In this document: positions 5,932-6,410 of the stretch, one piece after another
How positions within the stretch are numbered: the first letter of the stretch is position 1
Layout of the letters: the number at the start of each line of letters is the position of its first letter
DNA from: an uncultured Lachnospiraceae bacterium
GTDB taxonomy: Bacteria; Bacillota; Clostridia; Lachnospirales; Lachnospiraceae
Length of the DNA stretch: 6,410 nt
NCBI GenBank assembly: GCA_902767235.1
Contig: CACXGR010000319.1
Location: 1-6,410 of the forward strand
Direction: 5' to 3'
Program-made: the position numbers and the translations under genes
The notes under the pieces: generated by a model
What the model saw: the letters and a program-made list of their open reading frames with translations, nothing else
Told to the model about the DNA's origin: nothing
Database searches by the model: none

Positions 5932-6378
5932 TTATTTTTTCTTCTGCAGACGTTCTTGTTCTCTTGTCAGTTCACGGCCGGTCAGCCTGACCTCGAGAGC
6001 CTCCAAGGCCCTGACATATCCCCTGTATTGATGCAATTGCTTTTTCGTAAACTGCTCGGTCATCTCAAGGAATTCATATATACTGTATCCTTTCAATTCC
6101 TTTCCGGCGAAAGATGTGAGCGGATGGAATCTGGCCCACACGCTTATGCCGTCCAGGATCTCCGCGCCGGTAATGGTCCCGGCTCCGTCACAGGCGATGA
6201 TCACAACGTGCCCGTCTAAGAATCTTCCCCGTTTCTGGCCGATCCCTATATTTCCGAGCTTGTGGCTGCGATGCACAGCGCGCCGGTAATCTCTGATCTG
6301 GAAATAGCCTCCGATCGATTGAATTACCAGCAGTGACATGAGTAACAACAAAAAGTATGAAATTGAGTTAACGCGCAT
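5932..6378 (-). CDS. gutM: Glucitol operon activator-like protein GutM
   Basis: GutM proteins accompany glucitol-type PTS genes; in E. coli GutM is an accessory activator of the gut operon, though the mechanism is poorly understood. The N-terminus has one hydrophobic segment (about residues 8-25), so the protein is probably membrane-anchored. The family core is clear: GGYFQIRDYRRA (23-34), GNIGIGQKRGRFLDGHVVI (42-60) and GAEILDGISVWARFHPL (71-87). At 148 residues it is longer than the E. coli protein (about 119), with a charged, probably helical C-terminal end finishing in QERLQKKK. AGGAGGGG (complement of 6383-6390) precedes the ATG. It is first of gutM-srlA-srlE, an order known from lactic acid bacteria (gutRMCBA). 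A dedicated GutR-type regulator, if present, would lie outside the window. Confidence 0.9.
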   Translation of the reverse strand: MRVNSISYFLLLLMSLLVIQSIGGYFQIRDYRRAVHRSHKLGNIGIGQKRGRFLDGHVVIIACDGAGTITGAEILDGISVWARFHPLTSFAGKELKGYSIYEFLEMTEQFTKKQLHQYRGYVRALEALEVRLTGRELTREQERLQKKK

Positions 6379-6410
6379 AGAGCCCCTCCTGGTTTGATAT
6401 TTTGTTTATA

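Noticed and set aside
6067..6102. Inverted repeat AAGGAATT/AATTCCTT with a 20-nt loop in gutM
   Set aside because: An 8-bp repeat with this loop size is expected by chance in a window this long, and no T-run or promoter context supports it.
1..6410. CRISPR arrays, tRNA or rRNA genes, insertion sequences, attachment sites
   Set aside because: No regular direct repeats, cloverleaf-type sequences, transposase genes or integrase genes were seen; the window is filled by metabolic and regulatory genes.

Overview
The window carries a carbohydrate-utilisation locus. The roughly balanced base composition, strong AGGAGG-type ribosome binding sites, SorC and LysR regulators and a glucitol-family PTS with gutM first all fit a Bacillota genome. 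A Lachnospiraceae/Clostridia-like gut anaerobe is my best guess, but this is inference from gene style, not from a marker gene.

Left part (1-2115): a SorC/DeoR-family sugar-responsive regulator reads leftward and ends in a clear intrinsic terminator. It diverges from a full-length LysR-family regulator reading rightward. The shared AT-rich spacer (1101-1221) holds promoter-like boxes for both genes and a perfect TTAAC-A-GTTAA inverted repeat.

Middle part (2116-4332, + strand): a good promoter (TAGACA, 18 nt, TATAAT) and a leader hairpin precede a tight three-gene operon. The genes are a YjbQ/UPF0047 protein with an internal insertion, a class II ketose-(bis)phosphate aldolase and a short triosephosphate-isomerase-like protein; the last two overlap by ATGA. 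The aldolase and isomerase would cleave a phosphorylated ketose to dihydroxyacetone phosphate plus an aldehyde, and convert the triose phosphate for glycolysis. The role of YjbQ is unknown, and its place in this operon is one of the more interesting points.

Right part (4344-6378, - strand): gutM, srlA (EIIC) and srlE (EIIB-C) of a glucitol/sorbitol-type PTS read leftward, converging on the aldolase operon. The EIIA gene (srlB/gutA) that commonly follows srlE is absent, as is any polyol-phosphate dehydrogenase. Both may lie to the right of the window. A plausible, unproven scheme is that a polyol enters through the PTS as its phosphate, is oxidised by an enzyme outside the window, and the ketose phosphate is eventually split by the aldolase.

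The most unexpected DNA-level signal is a perfect 12-bp hairpin with a tetraloop inside the isomerase gene (3802-3829). On the minus strand it is followed directly by a U-tract, so it looks like an intrinsic terminator for the opposing PTS operon. If so, the PTS mRNA has a 3' tail of about 0.5 kb antisense to the isomerase gene.
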